DNA from: an uncultured Pelagibacteraceae bacterium
GTDB taxonomy: Bacteria > Pseudomonadota > Alphaproteobacteria > Pelagibacterales > Pelagibacteraceae
Assembly (NCBI GenBank): GCA_902596375.1
Contig: CACJTU010000007.1
Span: 1 to 64,000, forward strand
Direction: 5' to 3'
DNA length: 64,000 nt
Positions 34,887-45,872 of the stretch are shown piece after piece; positions within the stretch are counted from its first letter, which is position 1; each line of letters opens with the position of its first letter. Under the pieces are notes generated by a model. That model was not told the DNA's origin. It searched no databases and saw nothing but the letters and a program-made list of their open reading frames with translations. The position numbers were made by a program, and so were the translations under genes.

Positions 34887-35874
34887 GTTTTTATTAAATC
34901 AATTAAAAGAAAAACAAACTTCTAAAATTTATAAAAAATTTGAAGAAAATCTTCAATTAAATGAGGATTTTATAGTTGCGGTTTCTGGTGGACCAGACAG
35001 TCTAGCTCTATGTTTTTTATCAAAAATTTATTCGATTAAAAAACATCTAAAAGTAAAATATTTACACGTTGATCATAAACTTAGAAATAATTCAACAAAA
35101 GAGGCAAAATTTGTAAAATTGCTTCTAAAAAAATTATCTACTAATCTTGAGATTTTAACCTGGGTTGGAAAAAAACCAAAAAGTAATATCCAATCTATTG
35201 CAAGAGATAAAAGATATGCACTGATGATAAACAAGGCAAAAAAATTAAAAATAAATAATATTTTATTAGCTCATCATAAGGATGATTTAATGGAGAATTT
35301 TTTTATTAGAATTTTAAGAGGCAGCGGTTTAAATGGCATGGTGTCATTTGATCAAAGAACCAACTTAGAAAATATTAAATTGATAAGACCTTTGTTAAAA
35401 TTTTCTAAAAAAAATTTAGAACATATTACCAAAAAAGTTTTTAAAAATTATGTTGAAGATCCTTCGAATAAAAATGATGAATTTAAAAGAGTAAAAATTA
35501 GAAATTTTATAAAAAACTTGGAATTAGAGGGATTGGATAATGATAAATTTAATCTAACGATTAAAAATTTAAAATTTGCTAACGAGTCAATTAAATACTT
35601 TGTAGAAAAAAATTTAAAAGACAATTCAATAATCTCAAATATTAATAAGTCTGTTATTTTGAATAAAAATTTTTTTCTTCAACCAGAAGAAGTAGTTTTT
35701 AGGTCTCTAACAGAAGTGTTACAAGCTGTTGGTAAAAAATACTACCCAGTAAGAGGAAAAAAAATTAATAACTTAATTTATCGAATTAAAAATGATAACT
35801 CATTCATCACCACTTTAGGAAACTGCGTAATAAAGAAGGTAAATAACTCAGTTTTAGTATCAAAAGAGCGTTAA
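34846..35874 (+). CDS. tilS: tRNA(Ile)-lysidine synthetase
   Basis: 342 residues. The PP-loop AVSGGPDSLALCFLSKI lies at about 45-61, YLHVDHKLRNNS and LLAHHKDDLMENFFIRILRGSGLNGM follow, then RPLLKFSKKNLE. It makes lysidine at C34 of tRNA-Ile(CAU) so that it reads AUA, a frequent codon in this A+T-rich genome. The ATG at 34846 lies inside cpoB; a TTG at 34861 is an alternative. The C-terminal domain is short. Upstream of ftsH, as in many proteobacteria. Confidence 0.93.
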   Translation: MSPKNLNASNKTHKFLLNQLKEKQTSKIYKKFEENLQLNEDFIVAVSGGPDSLALCFLSKIYSIKKHLKVKYLHVDHKLRNNSTKEAKFVKLLLKKLSTNLEILTWVGKKPKSNIQSIARDKRYALMINKAKKLKINNILLAHHKDDLMENFFIRILRGSGLNGMVSFDQRTNLENIKLIRPLLKFSKKNLEHITKKVFKNYVEDPSNKNDEFKRVKIRNFIKNLELEGLDNDKFNLTIKNLKFANESIKYFVEKNLKDNSIISNINKSVILNKNFFLQPEEVVFRSLTEVLQAVGKKYYPVRGKKINNLIYRIKNDNSFITTLGNCVIKKVNNSVLVSKER

Positions 35875-35937
35875 AGTTGATAAAATAACTGATATTTTGT
35901 CACTTGTTAATTTAATAATAATTCTTATTTTAAACTT

Positions 35938-37845
35938 ATGAATTTAAAAAATCTAGCAATGTGGGGAATTATAGTTTTTTTAACTATAGGTCTTTATAAC
36001 ATGTTCAAAAATCCTCAGTCTAATATCAGAGGTGGAAATCAAATAATATTTTCAGATTTTTTAAATTCAGTTGAAAACGGTGAGGTTCTAAAAGTTGAGA
36101 TTCAGGGAAATAACATCAAAGGTACTTATTCGAATGGAAATTCTTTTTCAACTTATGCTCCTAATGATCCAAATCTTATAGAAAAATTATCAGAGAAAGG
36201 TGTGAGTATTTCAGCAGCACCTCTAGAGGAAAAAATGCCTTCGTTGTTTGGTGTACTCTTATCATGGTTTCCTATGTTACTGCTTATTGCAGTATGGATT
36301 TTCTTTATGAGACAAATGCAAGGTGGTAAAGGCGGAGCAATGGGATTTGGAAAATCAAAAGCTAAAATGATGAATGAATTAAAAGGAAAGGTCACTTTTA
36401 ATGATGTTGCTGGTGTAGAGGAAGCTAAAGAAGAAGTAGAAGAAATGGTAGAGTTCCTAAAAGACCCAAAAAAATTTAGCAGGTTGGGTGGTAAAATTCC
36501 AAGAGGAGCTTTACTTGTTGGACCTCCGGGAACTGGTAAAACTTTATTAGCAAGGGCAATTGCGGGTGAAGCAGGTGTTCCTTTTTTCACTATTTCAGGT
36601 TCTGATTTTGTTGAGATGTTCGTTGGAGTAGGAGCATCTAGAGTAAGAGATATGTTTGAACAAGGTAAAAAAAATTCTCCATGTATTATTTTTATAGATG
36701 AGATAGATGCTGTTGGAAGAAGTAGAGGGGCAGGTCTAGGAGGTGGAAATGATGAAAGAGAACAAACCTTAAACCAGTTGTTAGTTGAAATGGATGGTTT
36801 TGATACAAATGAAGGTGTCATAATTATAGCTGCAACAAACAGACCAGATGTGCTCGATCCAGCTTTGTTGCGACCAGGAAGGTTTGATAGACAGGTAGTG
36901 GTTTCAAACCCAGATATTATAGGAAGAGAAAAAATTTTAAAAGTTCATGTAAAAAAAATAAAAATGGCGCCAGATGTTAATTTAAGAACAATTGCAAGAG
37001 GCACGCCAGGATTTTCAGGAGCTGATCTTGCAAATATAGTTAATGAAGCAGCTTTGTTAGCTGCAAGGAAAAATAAGAGGATAGTCACATTACTAGAATT
37101 TGAGGAAGCAAAAGATAAAGTTATGATGGGCGCTGAAAGACGTTCAATGGTCATGACAGAAGATGAGAAAAAACTAACTGCATACCATGAAGGTGGACAT
37201 GCTCTAGTATCGTTTAATATGCCAAGTTATGATCCAATTCATAAAGCTACCATTATACCGAGAGGAAGAGCTCTTGGAATGGTAATGAACTTGCCTGAAA
37301 GAGACAAACACGGTTACTCAATAAAGTATCTTAAAGCGAGACTAGCTGTTTGTTTTGGAGGAAGAGTGGCCGAAGAATTGATTTTTGGAAAAGATAATAT
37401 TTCTACAGGAGCAGGTGGAGGAAATGGGTCTGATATTAACCAGGCTACACAACTTGCAAGAGCTATGGTGACAAAATATGGAATGAGTGAGGAAATGGGC
37501 CCTGTAGAATACGGAGAAAATCAAGAAGAAGTATTTTTAGGAAGATCAGTTACTCAAACCCAATCGGTATCAGAGGAAGTTGCTCAGAAAATTGATAAAG
37601 AAATAAGAAAGCTTGTAGATGAAGGATATAATAAAGCGAAGGAAATTTTAACAGAAAAAATAGATGATCTACATAAAATTGCAAAAGCTCTAATAACTTA
37701 TGAGACTTTAACTGGTGAAGAAATAGAGAATATAATAAATAAAAATTTATATCCTAAAGATAAAATTCTAGATAATCCAGAGTCAAAAGATGATCAAGAT
37801 TCAGCTATGGGCGCGATGGGTTTAAAACCAAAAATTGTTCATTAA
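35938..37845 (+). CDS. ftsH: ATP-dependent zinc metalloprotease FtsH
   Basis: 635 residues. Two N-terminal transmembrane helices (about 8-20 and 105-125), the AAA module with [35 protein letters not shown] and the second region of homology [20 protein letters not shown], then the protease domain with zinc site HEGGHAL (about residue 419). It degrades membrane proteins and regulators such as RpoH, encoded 4.5 kb downstream. No promoter of the sigma32 type is obvious in the 63-nt gap. Confidence 0.97.
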   Translation: MNLKNLAMWGIIVFLTIGLYNMFKNPQSNIRGGNQIIFSDFLNSVENGEVLKVEIQGNNIKGTYSNGNSFSTYAPNDPNLIEKLSEKGVSISAAPLEEKMPSLFGVLLSWFPMLLLIAVWIFFMRQMQGGKGGAMGFGKSKAKMMNELKGKVTFNDVAGVEEAKEEVEEMVEFLKDPKKFSRLGGKIPRGALLVGPPGTGKTLLARAIAGEAGVPFFTISGSDFVEMFVGVGASRVRDMFEQGKKNSPCIIFIDEIDAVGRSRGAGLGGGNDEREQTLNQLLVEMDGFDTNEGVIIIAATNRPDVLDPALLRPGRFDRQVVVSNPDIIGREKILKVHVKKIKMAPDVNLRTIARGTPGFSGADLANIVNEAALLAARKNKRIVTLLEFEEAKDKVMMGAERRSMVMTEDEKKLTAYHEGGHALVSFNMPSYDPIHKATIIPRGRALGMVMNLPERDKHGYSIKYLKARLAVCFGGRVAEELIFGKDNISTGAGGGNGSDINQATQLARAMVTKYGMSEEMGPVEYGENQEEVFLGRSVTQTQSVSEEVAQKIDKEIRKLVDEGYNKAKEILTEKIDDLHKIAKALITYETLTGEEIENIINKNLYPKDKILDNPESKDDQDSAMGAMGLKPKIVH

Positions 37846-37851
37846 TAAATA

Positions 37852-38904
37852 ATGTCAAGATATTACACAAGAGCGTGTAATTTCTACTTCGGCAAACAAT
37901 CAAAAATATTAGTAAATAAAAAACAATCTATCCCTTTACATCAGATTAAAGAAATATCTTTTGACCATATTGAGATAATTACAAGAAAAAAAATTAGAAA
38001 AATTTCAATAAATAAAATTAGAAATTTACCAAAAGAATTAAAAACAAAAATAAATTCAGATTTAAAAAAAATTAGGTCAAAAAAAACAAATTTTTCAAAT
38101 TTAAATTTTAAAAAAATTCCAAATATTTTGGGAGTATTAAATCTTACACCCGACAGTTTTTCGGATGGAGGAAAATTTAATAAAAAAAATAAGGGTATTA
38201 ATCATGCCATAAGTTTATACAAAAGTGGTGCAACTATAATAGATGTTGGTGGGGAATCTACAAGACCTGGGTCCAAGACTGTAAATGAAAATAGAGAATG
38301 GAATAGAATTAAAAAGATATTAAAATTAATTGTAAAAAAGATCCCAATATCTTTAGACACAAGAAAGTCTAGGATTATGGAAAATGGTATCAGGATGGGA
38401 GTTAAACTGATCAATGATGTTTCAGGGTTAAGTTATGATCCCAAAACAATAAATATTTTAAAAAAGTATAAAATTCCATTTGTAATACAGCATTCAGTTG
38501 GGACACCAGAAAATATGCAAAAGAAGGCGAAATATAAAAATGAATTATTAGATATATATGATTATTTTGAAGATAAGATTAAGTTAATAAGGTCCAAGGG
38601 CATTAAACACAATAATATAATTTTAGATCCTGGAATTGGATTTGGAAAAAATTTGAAACATAATATGAATCTTATAAGAGGTGTTTCTATTTTTCATTCA
38701 TTAGGTTTTCCTATACTAGTAGGGAATTCAAGAAAAAGATTTATTAAAGATATATCAAAAAAAAATGATAGCAAAACAAGGATCGGTGGAACTATGGCCT
38801 CTTCAATATATCTTTTAATGCAAGGAATTCAGATTTTAAGAATTCATGATGTTAATGAAGTAAAGCAAGGAATTAAAGTTTTTAACGAAATAGTCAAAAA
38901 TTAA
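37852..38904 (+). CDS. folP: Dihydropteroate synthase
   Basis: 350 residues. The catalytic barrel starts near residue 90 with ILGVLNLTPDSFSDGG; IIDVGGESTRPGS, PISLDTRKSRIMENGIRMG, LINDVSGLSYD and ILDPGIGFGKN are DHPS signatures. It condenses the pterin pyrophosphate with p-aminobenzoate. The Lys-rich N-terminal extension of about 90 residues is seen in other alphaproteobacterial FolP proteins. Order ftsH-folP-glmM is the classic one; the stop overlaps the glmM ATG by one base. Confidence 0.93.
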   Translation: MSRYYTRACNFYFGKQSKILVNKKQSIPLHQIKEISFDHIEIITRKKIRKISINKIRNLPKELKTKINSDLKKIRSKKTNFSNLNFKKIPNILGVLNLTPDSFSDGGKFNKKNKGINHAISLYKSGATIIDVGGESTRPGSKTVNENREWNRIKKILKLIVKKIPISLDTRKSRIMENGIRMGVKLINDVSGLSYDPKTINILKKYKIPFVIQHSVGTPENMQKKAKYKNELLDIYDYFEDKIKLIRSKGIKHNNIILDPGIGFGKNLKHNMNLIRGVSIFHSLGFPILVGNSRKRFIKDISKKNDSKTRIGGTMASSIYLLMQGIQILRIHDVNEVKQGIKVFNEIVKN

Positions 38905-40235
38905 TGACAAAAAAATATTTTGGAACAGATGGAATAAGAGGAGCAGTCAATAGTAAATATATTAATGGAGATATGTTCTTTAAATTTGGACTTGCTAGTG
39001 GAACATACTTTAAATCTCAAAAAAAAAGAAAACAAACGGCAATAATTGCAAAAGATACGAGATTATCAGGATATACACTTGAGCCAGCTCTTGTCTCAGG
39101 TTTGGCTTCAGCTGGTATGCATGTTTATACTCTAGGACCCTTACCAACTAATGGGTTGGCTATGCTAACAAAAGAAATGAAGGCTAATATGGGTATAATG
39201 ATCACTGCCTCTCACAATCCACATTTTGACAATGGTTTAAAATTGTTTGGTCCTGATGGAATGAAATTATCAGATAAAATAGAAAAAAAAATTGAGGGAC
39301 TTATAGATAAGAAAATCTCAAAAAACCTTTCGCATTCTGAAAAATTAGGAAGGGTTAAAAGATTAGAAACAGGTACCAAAAAATATATTAAAATATTAAA
39401 AAAAAATTTCACTAAAGAGTTCAATTTAAGAGGACTAAGAATAGTAATCGATTGTGCAAATGGTGCTGGTTATAAGGCAGGTCCTGAATTATTGAAATCA
39501 TTAGGAGCTAAAGTCATAGCAATAGGAATTAAACCAAATGGTTTAAACATTAATAAAAAATGTGGATCAACTTTTCCGAGAAAAATCAGATCTGCTGTAA
39601 AAAAATACAAAGCACATCTTGGAATATCTTTAGATGGGGATGCTGATAGAATTATAATGTGTGATGAAAAAAGCAATATAATAGATGGAGATCAAATTAT
39701 AGCTGCTTTAGCAACAAGATGGAAAAATAAAAAAATGTTAAAAGGGGGAGTTGTTGGAACATTAATGTCAAATTATGGGTTAGAAAAATATTTTAAATCA
39801 AAAGGAATAAAATTTTTAAGGGCAAATGTTGGAGATAGATATGTTAAAGAAAAAATGCAGAAATATAATTTTAATTTAGGTGGTGAACAATCAGGACATA
39901 TTATTTTAGGTAAATTTGCAACCACAGGAGATGGTTTACTAGTAGCTTTAGAAGCTCTTTTTGCTTTAAGAAAAGGAAAAAAGGCAAGTGAATTTTTTGA
40001 TCAATTTAAGAAAACACCTCAGCTTTTAGAAAATATCGATGTTAAAGATAAAAATATAATTAATAAACTGGAGATAAAAAAAATCATTAAAAATGCAGAT
40101 AAATTAATCAAAGGTAATGGAAGAATTTTAGTTAGAAAATCAGGAACAGAATCTAAAATAAGAGTAATGGGAGAAAGTGAAAATAAAGCTCTTTTATATA
40201 AATGCGTGAACATGATTACGAAAAAAATTAAATAA
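38904..40235 (+). CDS. glmM: Phosphoglucosamine mutase
   Basis: 443 residues. KYFGTDGIRG opening, the phosphoserine loop GIMITASHNPHFDNGLKLFG (Ser about residue 100), the metal loop GISLDGDADRIIMCDE (about 237-252), GGEQSGH sugar loop and the phosphate-binding VRKSGTESKIRVMGE. It makes glucosamine-1-phosphate for UDP-GlcNAc, which feeds wall synthesis, lipid A and the polysaccharide island. thiD starts 1 nt after the stop. Confidence 0.96.
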   Translation: MTKKYFGTDGIRGAVNSKYINGDMFFKFGLASGTYFKSQKKRKQTAIIAKDTRLSGYTLEPALVSGLASAGMHVYTLGPLPTNGLAMLTKEMKANMGIMITASHNPHFDNGLKLFGPDGMKLSDKIEKKIEGLIDKKISKNLSHSEKLGRVKRLETGTKKYIKILKKNFTKEFNLRGLRIVIDCANGAGYKAGPELLKSLGAKVIAIGIKPNGLNINKKCGSTFPRKIRSAVKKYKAHLGISLDGDADRIIMCDEKSNIIDGDQIIAALATRWKNKKMLKGGVVGTLMSNYGLEKYFKSKGIKFLRANVGDRYVKEKMQKYNFNLGGEQSGHIILGKFATTGDGLLVALEALFALRKGKKASEFFDQFKKTPQLLENIDVKDKNIINKLEIKKIIKNADKLIKGNGRILVRKSGTESKIRVMGESENKALLYKCVNMITKKIK

Positions 40236-40236
40236 A

Positions 40237-41049
40237 TTGAAACCTAATTCTAAAATTTTAATTATCGCAGGATCTGATTCATCTGGTGGAGCAGGTATTC
40301 AAGCTGATATAAAAACTGTTACTGCTTTAGGTTCTTATGCAATGACAGCAATAACAGCAGTTACTTCTCAAAATACCACTGGTGTAAAATCAATTGTTGG
40401 AATTAATTCAAAAGAAATTTTTAATCAAATTATTTATAGTTGCAAAGATATAAGACCTGATGCAATAAAAATTGGTATGTTACATTCTTCAGAGGTTATT
40501 AGAATGGTACTGAAGGCTCTGGATGTAATTAAAGTTAAAAAAATCGTATTAGATCCAGTTATGGTTGCTAAAGGAGGGGCTAAACTAATAGATACTAAAG
40601 CTATTCAATTATTAAAATTAAAATTAATTAAAAAAGTATCACTTATTACACCTAATATCCCAGAGGCAGAAATTTTGACTAAAACAACAATTAAAACAGA
40701 AGAGGATATGGTTTTTGCTGCTAATAAACTTATAGGATTAGGAGCTAAAAATGTACTTATAAAAGGTGGTCATTTAAAACATAAAAATGTAATAGATATT
40801 TTAATAAATAAAAAAGACATAAAGATCTTCAAAAGCGAGCGTCACAAAACAAAGAATACCCATGGCACAGGTTGTACATTATCTAGCTCAGTTACAACTT
40901 TTTTATCATGTGGAAAAACAGTAAAGAAATCTTGTGAGCTAGGAATTAAGTATGTAAATTCTGCAATTAAATCAAACCCGAAATATGGAAAAGGTCATGG
41001 CCCAATTAACCATCTCACTTCCTTAAAAGTAAACAGAAAATTTAAATAA
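40237..41049 (+). CDS. thiD: Hydroxymethylpyrimidine/phosphomethylpyrimidine kinase
   Basis: 270 residues, TTG start at 40237. [54 protein letters not shown] and the ribokinase-type [13 protein letters not shown] loop identify ThiD. It phosphorylates HMP and HMP-P for ThiE. In SAR11 this salvages HMP, which these cells cannot make. It is placed between glmM and purA, remote from thiE; the stop overlaps the purA ATG. Confidence 0.95.
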   Translation: MKPNSKILIIAGSDSSGGAGIQADIKTVTALGSYAMTAITAVTSQNTTGVKSIVGINSKEIFNQIIYSCKDIRPDAIKIGMLHSSEVIRMVLKALDVIKVKKIVLDPVMVAKGGAKLIDTKAIQLLKLKLIKKVSLITPNIPEAEILTKTTIKTEEDMVFAANKLIGLGAKNVLIKGGHLKHKNVIDILINKKDIKIFKSERHKTKNTHGTGCTLSSSVTTFLSCGKTVKKSCELGIKYVNSAIKSNPKYGKGHGPINHLTSLKVNRKFK

Positions 41050-42341
41050 TGAAAAATATAGTTGTTGTTGGATCTCAATGGGGTGACGAAGGTAAAGGAA
41101 AAATTGTTGATTGGTTATCTGAACAGGCTGATGTAGTAATAAGATTCCAAGGAGGTCACAATGCTGGTCATACTTTAGTGATTGACGGTGTTACTTATAA
41201 ATTGAGATTATTGCCATCTGGAATAGTTAGAAAAGGCAAAATATCAATTATTGGCAACGGAGTTGTCGTAGATCCATGGGCCTTATTAGAGGAAATAGAA
41301 GAAATTAAATCTAAAGGTGTAGAAGTAAATGTAAATAATTTTATTATTTCGGAGTCCGCAAATTTAATTCTGCCCTTTCATAGAGAAATGGACGAGATTA
41401 GAGAGGATGCAGCAGGAAAAAGCAAAATAGGAACTACAAGACGTGGAATTGGACCAGCATATGAAGATAAAGTTGGAAGAAGATCTATAAGAGTTATGGA
41501 TCTAAGATCTGAAAAAAATTTAGATCAAAGACTCGACTCTGTACTAGTTCATCATAATGCAATTAGAAAAGGCCTAGGAAAAAAAATTTTTGAAAAAGAT
41601 CAGCTTAAATCTGATTTGCTTAAAATAGCACCTAAAATATTAGAATTTTCTCAGCCAGTTTGGCTAAAGATTGATCAATTTAAAAAACAAAAAAAGAGAA
41701 TTTTATTCGAAGGAGCCCAAGGTATTTTACTTGATGTAGATCATGGAACTTATCCTTTTGTAACTTCATCTAATACTGTTGCCTCAAGCGCAGCTACAGG
41801 AACTGGTTGTGGCCCTAATTCAATTAATTATGTTCTTGGAATTACAAAAGCTTATACAACAAGAGTTGGGGAAGGTCCTTTTCCTACTGAGTTAACAGAT
41901 GATGTTGGTGAACTTTTAGGAACACGTGGAAAAGAATTTGGAACTGTTACAAGTAGAAAAAGAAGATGTGGATGGTTTGATGGTGTTTTGGTAAGGCAAA
42001 CTATTAAAGTTTCAGGGATTGATGGTATCGCTTTAACGAAATTAGATGTACTCGATGAATTAGATGAAATTAAAATGTGTGTTGCTTATGAGCTTGATGG
42101 TAAAAGATTAGATTATTTACCTGCTGCTGTAGAAGATCAAATAAAAATAAAACCAATTTATAAAACTTTTCCAGGTTGGAAAGTTTCTACAAATGGAGTT
42201 AAAAATCTGGACTCATTACCTGAAAATGCAAAAAAATATATTTTTGCTGTTGAAGATTTTATTGGTGCAAAAGTATCAAGTATCTCAACTAGTCCAGAAA
42301 GAGATGATACTATTTTAATTGAAAACCCTTTTGAAGTTTAG
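41049..42341 (+). CDS. purA: Adenylosuccinate synthetase
   Basis: 430 residues. [83 protein letters not shown] and the C-terminal [11 protein letters not shown] are the GTP/IMP-binding signatures. First committed step of AMP synthesis from IMP. Convergent with rpoH; the last codons overlap by 4 bp. Confidence 0.97.
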   Translation: MKNIVVVGSQWGDEGKGKIVDWLSEQADVVIRFQGGHNAGHTLVIDGVTYKLRLLPSGIVRKGKISIIGNGVVVDPWALLEEIEEIKSKGVEVNVNNFIISESANLILPFHREMDEIREDAAGKSKIGTTRRGIGPAYEDKVGRRSIRVMDLRSEKNLDQRLDSVLVHHNAIRKGLGKKIFEKDQLKSDLLKIAPKILEFSQPVWLKIDQFKKQKKRILFEGAQGILLDVDHGTYPFVTSSNTVASSAATGTGCGPNSINYVLGITKAYTTRVGEGPFPTELTDDVGELLGTRGKEFGTVTSRKRRCGWFDGVLVRQTIKVSGIDGIALTKLDVLDELDEIKMCVAYELDGKRLDYLPAAVEDQIKIKPIYKTFPGWKVSTNGVKNLDSLPENAKKYIFAVEDFIGAKVSSISTSPERDDTILIENPFEV

Positions 42342-43231
42342 TTTACGGGTAAAAGATTTTTTGATTTAGCTAATAGAAGCATGTGCTTTTGGAGTTTTTC
42401 AAATGCTTTATTTTCTATTTGTCTAACTCTTTCTCTACTAATCTTATATTTTTTACTTAAATCTTCTAGTGTAGTTGGGTCATCATTTAGTCTTCTTGAG
42501 TATAAAATTTCTCTTTCTCTATCGTTAAGAACTTTAATAGAGTCTTTTAGTAAATCTTTTCTTTGTTCCATTTCTTCGTGGTGAGCAAATTTTAAGTCAT
42601 GATCAAGTTCTTTATCAACTAACCAGTCTTGCCATTCATCGCCATCTTCCCCAACTTGAGCATTTAGCGAGAACTCCTTTCCAGAAAGTCTTCTATTCAT
42701 TGAAACGACTTCTTCTTTACTTACATCAAGCTTATTAGCTATATGATCAACGTGTTCATCTCTTAAGTCACCTTCAGTTTCTGGAGAAATTTGATTTTTA
42801 ATTTTCTTTAGATTAAAAAATAATTTTTTTTGAGCAGTAGTAGTTCCAATTTTGACAAGACTCCAAGATCTTAAAATATATTCTTGAATAGAAGCTTTAA
42901 TCCACCACATTGCATAAGTTGCCAATCTAAAACCTTTTTCTGGTTCAAATTTCTTAACAGCTTGCATAAGACCTACATTTCCCTCTGAAATCATTTCATT
43001 AATAGGCAAACCATATCCTTTGTAACCCATAGCAATCTTTGCAACTAATCTTAAGTGACTAGTGACTAGTTTTTCTGCAGCTTTAATATTGCCAGTCGTT
43101 TTCCAGTTCTTTGCTAGCATATATTCTTCTTCTGCAGCTAACATCGGAAATTTTTTAATCTGCTCTAAATATGCAGATAGTCCACCTTCATTAGAAAGGG
43201 TTGGCAGATTGTTGCTCATTGTTGTGCTCAT
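42338..43231 (-). CDS. rpoH: RNA polymerase sigma-32 factor
   Basis: 297 residues. Region 2: [57 protein letters not shown]; the RpoH box [10 protein letters not shown] at about 134-143; region 4 ends with [24 protein letters not shown]. It directs heat-shock transcription. Its 3' end overlaps that of purA by 4 bp (TTAG shared as TAA on one strand and TAG on the other). Confidence 0.96.
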   Translation of the reverse strand: MSTTMSNNLPTLSNEGGLSAYLEQIKKFPMLAAEEEYMLAKNWKTTGNIKAAEKLVTSHLRLVAKIAMGYKGYGLPINEMISEGNVGLMQAVKKFEPEKGFRLATYAMWWIKASIQEYILRSWSLVKIGTTTAQKKLFFNLKKIKNQISPETEGDLRDEHVDHIANKLDVSKEEVVSMNRRLSGKEFSLNAQVGEDGDEWQDWLVDKELDHDLKFAHHEEMEQRKDLLKDSIKVLNDREREILYSRRLNDDPTTLEDLSKKYKISRERVRQIENKAFEKLQKHMLLLAKSKNLLPVN

Positions 43232-43272
43232 AGCAGTGTTTATTTAATTAATTATACCTAATTTTCAATAAT

Positions 43273-44253
43273 TTATTCTTCAGTGTTTCTAAGCATTTTT
43301 AGAATATTATTTAGATCTTGTGGCAAAAGTGAGGAAAAAATCATCTCTTTCTTAGTACGTGGATGTATAAATCCTAAAGTTTTTGCATGCAGGAATTGTC
43401 TATTTAATTTAGTAATTGAATTTTGAATATCAAAATCAATATTTTTTAATTTTTTATATTTTTTTTTATATTTGTCATCTCCAACTAGACTATTACCTTT
43501 AAAGTTCATATGAACTCTTATCTGATGTGTTCTTCCTGTTTCTAATTTACATTCAACTAAACTTAAAGTCGGTGTTTTTTGATTTTCAAAAATTTCAAGC
43601 GTTTTATAATTTGTTATAGCTTTCTTACCTTTAGAACTACTAACTTCCATTAGTTGTCTATTTTTTGAACTACGAGTTATAAATGTTTCAACCCTCCCTG
43701 AGGAGGGTCTTAATTTTCCCCATATTAAAAGTTGGTACTCTCTTATAATTGTATGATCACTAAATTGTTTTGATAAATTTTCATGAGTTTCATTGTTTTT
43801 TGCAATTACTACTAAACCAGAAGTGTTTTTATCAATTCTATGAACAATACCAGGTCTTAACTTTTCACCTATATTTGATAAAGAATCTTTATCATAATGC
43901 ATCAATGCATTAACAATTGTTTTATCATAATTTCCAGCTCCTGGATGCATGATTATTCCAGCAGGTTTATTAATTACTAATAGATCATCATCTTCGTATA
44001 TTATTTCTAATTTAAACTTGTAAGGTTTAAGGGATGCTATTTCAGGCTCTGGAATCTTAAGATTTATATTATCACCAATTGAGACTTTTTTTGACGGACT
44101 TTTAATTATTTCATTATTTAGCGTTAACTTTTCTTTTAAAATTAAATTTTTAATTCTAGTTCTACTAATTAATTCCTCTCTTTTGTTAATTAAAACATCA
44201 ACCCTCAAATTCTTCTCATCCTCTTTGACTATAAAATTAATGTTTTTTTCCAT
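43273..44253 (-). CDS. rluD: Ribosomal large subunit pseudouridine synthase D
   Basis: 326 residues. N-terminal S4 domain (residues about 15-75, RVDVLINKREELISRTRIKNLI), then the RluA catalytic domain with PAGIIMHPGAGNYDKTIVNAL, the active-site Asp in GIVHRIDKNTSGLVVIAKN and LETGRTHQIRVHM. It modifies 23S helix 69. 41 nt downstream of rpoH on the same strand; rluD-rpoH linkage is common in alphaproteobacteria. Confidence 0.94.
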   Translation of the reverse strand: MEKNINFIVKEDEKNLRVDVLINKREELISRTRIKNLILKEKLTLNNEIIKSPSKKVSIGDNINLKIPEPEIASLKPYKFKLEIIYEDDDLLVINKPAGIIMHPGAGNYDKTIVNALMHYDKDSLSNIGEKLRPGIVHRIDKNTSGLVVIAKNNETHENLSKQFSDHTIIREYQLLIWGKLRPSSGRVETFITRSSKNRQLMEVSSSKGKKAITNYKTLEIFENQKTPTLSLVECKLETGRTHQIRVHMNFKGNSLVGDDKYKKKYKKLKNIDFDIQNSITKLNRQFLHAKTLGFIHPRTKKEMIFSSLLPQDLNNILKMLRNTEE

Positions 44254-44276
44254 AAAATATAATATTAATACTATAT

Positions 44277-44353
44277 GCGCTTGTAGCTCAACTGGATAGA
44301 GCGCCTGACTTCGGATCAGGAGGTTCTGGGTTCGACTCCTAGCAGGCGCACCA
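44277..44353 (+). tRNA. tRNA-Arg (anticodon TCG)
   Basis: 77 nt. GCGCTTG pairs with CAGGCGC in the acceptor stem (with one G-T), TAGCTCAACTGGATAGAGC is the D-arm, loop CTTCGGA gives anticodon TCG, and GGTTCGACTCC the T-arm; CCA is encoded. It reads CGA and possibly other CGN codons. It lies between rluD and the ABC permease, which run the other way. Confidence 0.95.
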
Positions 44354-44355
44354 AT

Positions 44356-45147
44356 TTATTCACCTATATTTATTAAAGTTCCCTTATCTCTTGCTTTGTC
44401 AAAAGAGTAATAAAATACTAATATTGACAAAATTAAATAAAATCCGTTCAGATAGATTGCATTAATAATATTTTCATAATTTACCATTCCATTGATCAAG
44501 ATATTTCTGGTCTCTTCAAAAATATAAACTAATGGAAGTGCGAAAGCGATTGATTGGAAGATTCCGGGTAGTGTTTCAACTGGATAGTAAATACAGCCAA
44601 AAGGTGCTAATAAAAACATGGTAGACCATGCTATATTTTCAAAAGATGGTCCAAATCTTAACAATCCTGCTGAAACAAATAGACCAAGTGTTATTCCGAA
44701 TAAATACAGACTCAAGAAAAGAAATGCTAATGGAAGACCAAGTTTTAGCAAAGATATACCAAACAATGGAGAAGTTAATAGTATAGCTGGGATTAAACCA
44801 ATCAATGCTCTAATTAAAGCGGTAAAAACTAGAGAGACAATTATCTCACTAATTTTCATAGGTGCAATAAATAAGTTTGTAAAATTTCTGCTCCAAATTT
44901 CCTCCAAAAATAACATATTAAAGCCAATACTGGTTCTAAATAAAAAATCATAAAGAATTGCACATGAAAGAATGACTCCTACTGCACCACTGTAATAAGA
45001 GCTATGAGCTGCAAAAAAATTAGAAATAAATCCCCAAAGAGTAATTTGAATTGAAGGCCAATAAATTAAATCTAATATTCTTGGAAATGATCTAGTTATT
45101 AAATAAAAGTGTCTTAAAAAAAGACCATAAATTCTAATTAAATTCAT
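44356..45147 (-). CDS. ABC-2 type transporter permease
   Basis: 263 residues with about six hydrophobic helices; SRNFTNLFIAPMKISEIIVSLVFTALIR in the centre and LAPFGCIYYPVETLPGIFQSIAFALPLVYIFE towards the end match the ABC-2 permease signature (drug or polysaccharide exporters, NodJ/DrrB-like). It pairs with the ATPase encoded 2 nt upstream. Substrate unknown; other SAR11-like genomes carry such pairs as core, so a housekeeping lipid or drug export is as likely as glycan export. Confidence 0.85.
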   Translation of the reverse strand: MNLIRIYGLFLRHFYLITRSFPRILDLIYWPSIQITLWGFISNFFAAHSSYYSGAVGVILSCAILYDFLFRTSIGFNMLFLEEIWSRNFTNLFIAPMKISEIIVSLVFTALIRALIGLIPAILLTSPLFGISLLKLGLPLAFLFLSLYLFGITLGLFVSAGLLRFGPSFENIAWSTMFLLAPFGCIYYPVETLPGIFQSIAFALPLVYIFEETRNILINGMVNYENIINAIYLNGFYLILSILVFYYSFDKARDKGTLINIGE

Positions 45148-45149
45148 TT

Positions 45150-45872
45150 TTATTTTCTCGCAATTTCTAAAAATACTTCCTCTAAGTTTCTTCTTCCATA
45201 TTTTGTTATTAACTCTTCAGGAGTTCCTCTATCCACTATTAAACCATCTTTCATCATTAAAACAGAACTACATAATCTTTTTACTTCTTCCATATTGTGG
45301 GAGGCAAGCAAAACTGATATTTTTTTTTCCTTTTTGTAATCTTCTAAAAACGATCTTACAAAATCACCAGTTTCAGGGTCTAGTGAAGCAGTGGGTTCAT
45401 CCAACAAAAGTACCGTTGGATCATTTATTAAAGCTTTAGCAAGACTTACCCTGTTTTTTTGTCCAGAAGAAAGTTCTCCAGTAATTTTGTTTAAAAGGTC
45501 TTTTAATCTAAGTTTATTTGCAAGGTGATCTATTCGGTCATTTAAATTTTGAATGTTATATAATTTTCCATAAACTATTAAATTTTGTTTAACTTTAAGT
45601 TTTTTAGGTAATTCAATATATGGTGAAATAAAATTCATTTTATGGAGAAGTGAGATTTTATTTTTTTCAATATTCTCTCCGTTGATTAAAACCTCACCAC
45701 TACTTGGTTTTAATAATCCTAAAATCATTCCAATAGTTGTAGTTTTTCCACATCCATTAGGTCCCAATAAACCAACCATTTCATTTTCATTAATTTTAAA
45801 ATTTATATTAACCACCGCTTCTTTATCTTTATATTTTTTTGATAGATTGATTACTTCAATAGAATTTGTCAT
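45150..45872 (-). CDS. ABC transporter ATP-binding protein
   Basis: 240 residues, one nucleotide-binding domain: Walker A GLLGPNGCGKTTTIGMILG (about 34-52), signature GELSSGQKNRVSLAKAL, Walker B VLLLDEPTASLDPETG and H-loop LLASHNMEEV. The DrrA/CcmA-like type drives an ABC-2 permease. First of a two-gene unit with the permease; its ATG overlaps the stop of the tsaC/sua5 gene by one base, so it may be co-transcribed with it. Confidence 0.93.
   Translation of the reverse strand: MTNSIEVINLSKKYKDKEAVVNINFKINENEMVGLLGPNGCGKTTTIGMILGLLKPSSGEVLINGENIEKNKISLLHKMNFISPYIELPKKLKVKQNLIVYGKLYNIQNLNDRIDHLANKLRLKDLLNKITGELSSGQKNRVSLAKALINDPTVLLLDEPTASLDPETGDFVRSFLEDYKKEKKISVLLASHNMEEVKRLCSSVLMMKDGLIVDRGTPEELITKYGRRNLEEVFLEIARK

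Noticed and set aside
36153-36821. 222-residue minus-strand ORF over ftsH
   Set aside because: Shadow of ftsH in another frame: low-complexity Ser/Pro-rich sequence and no family motif.
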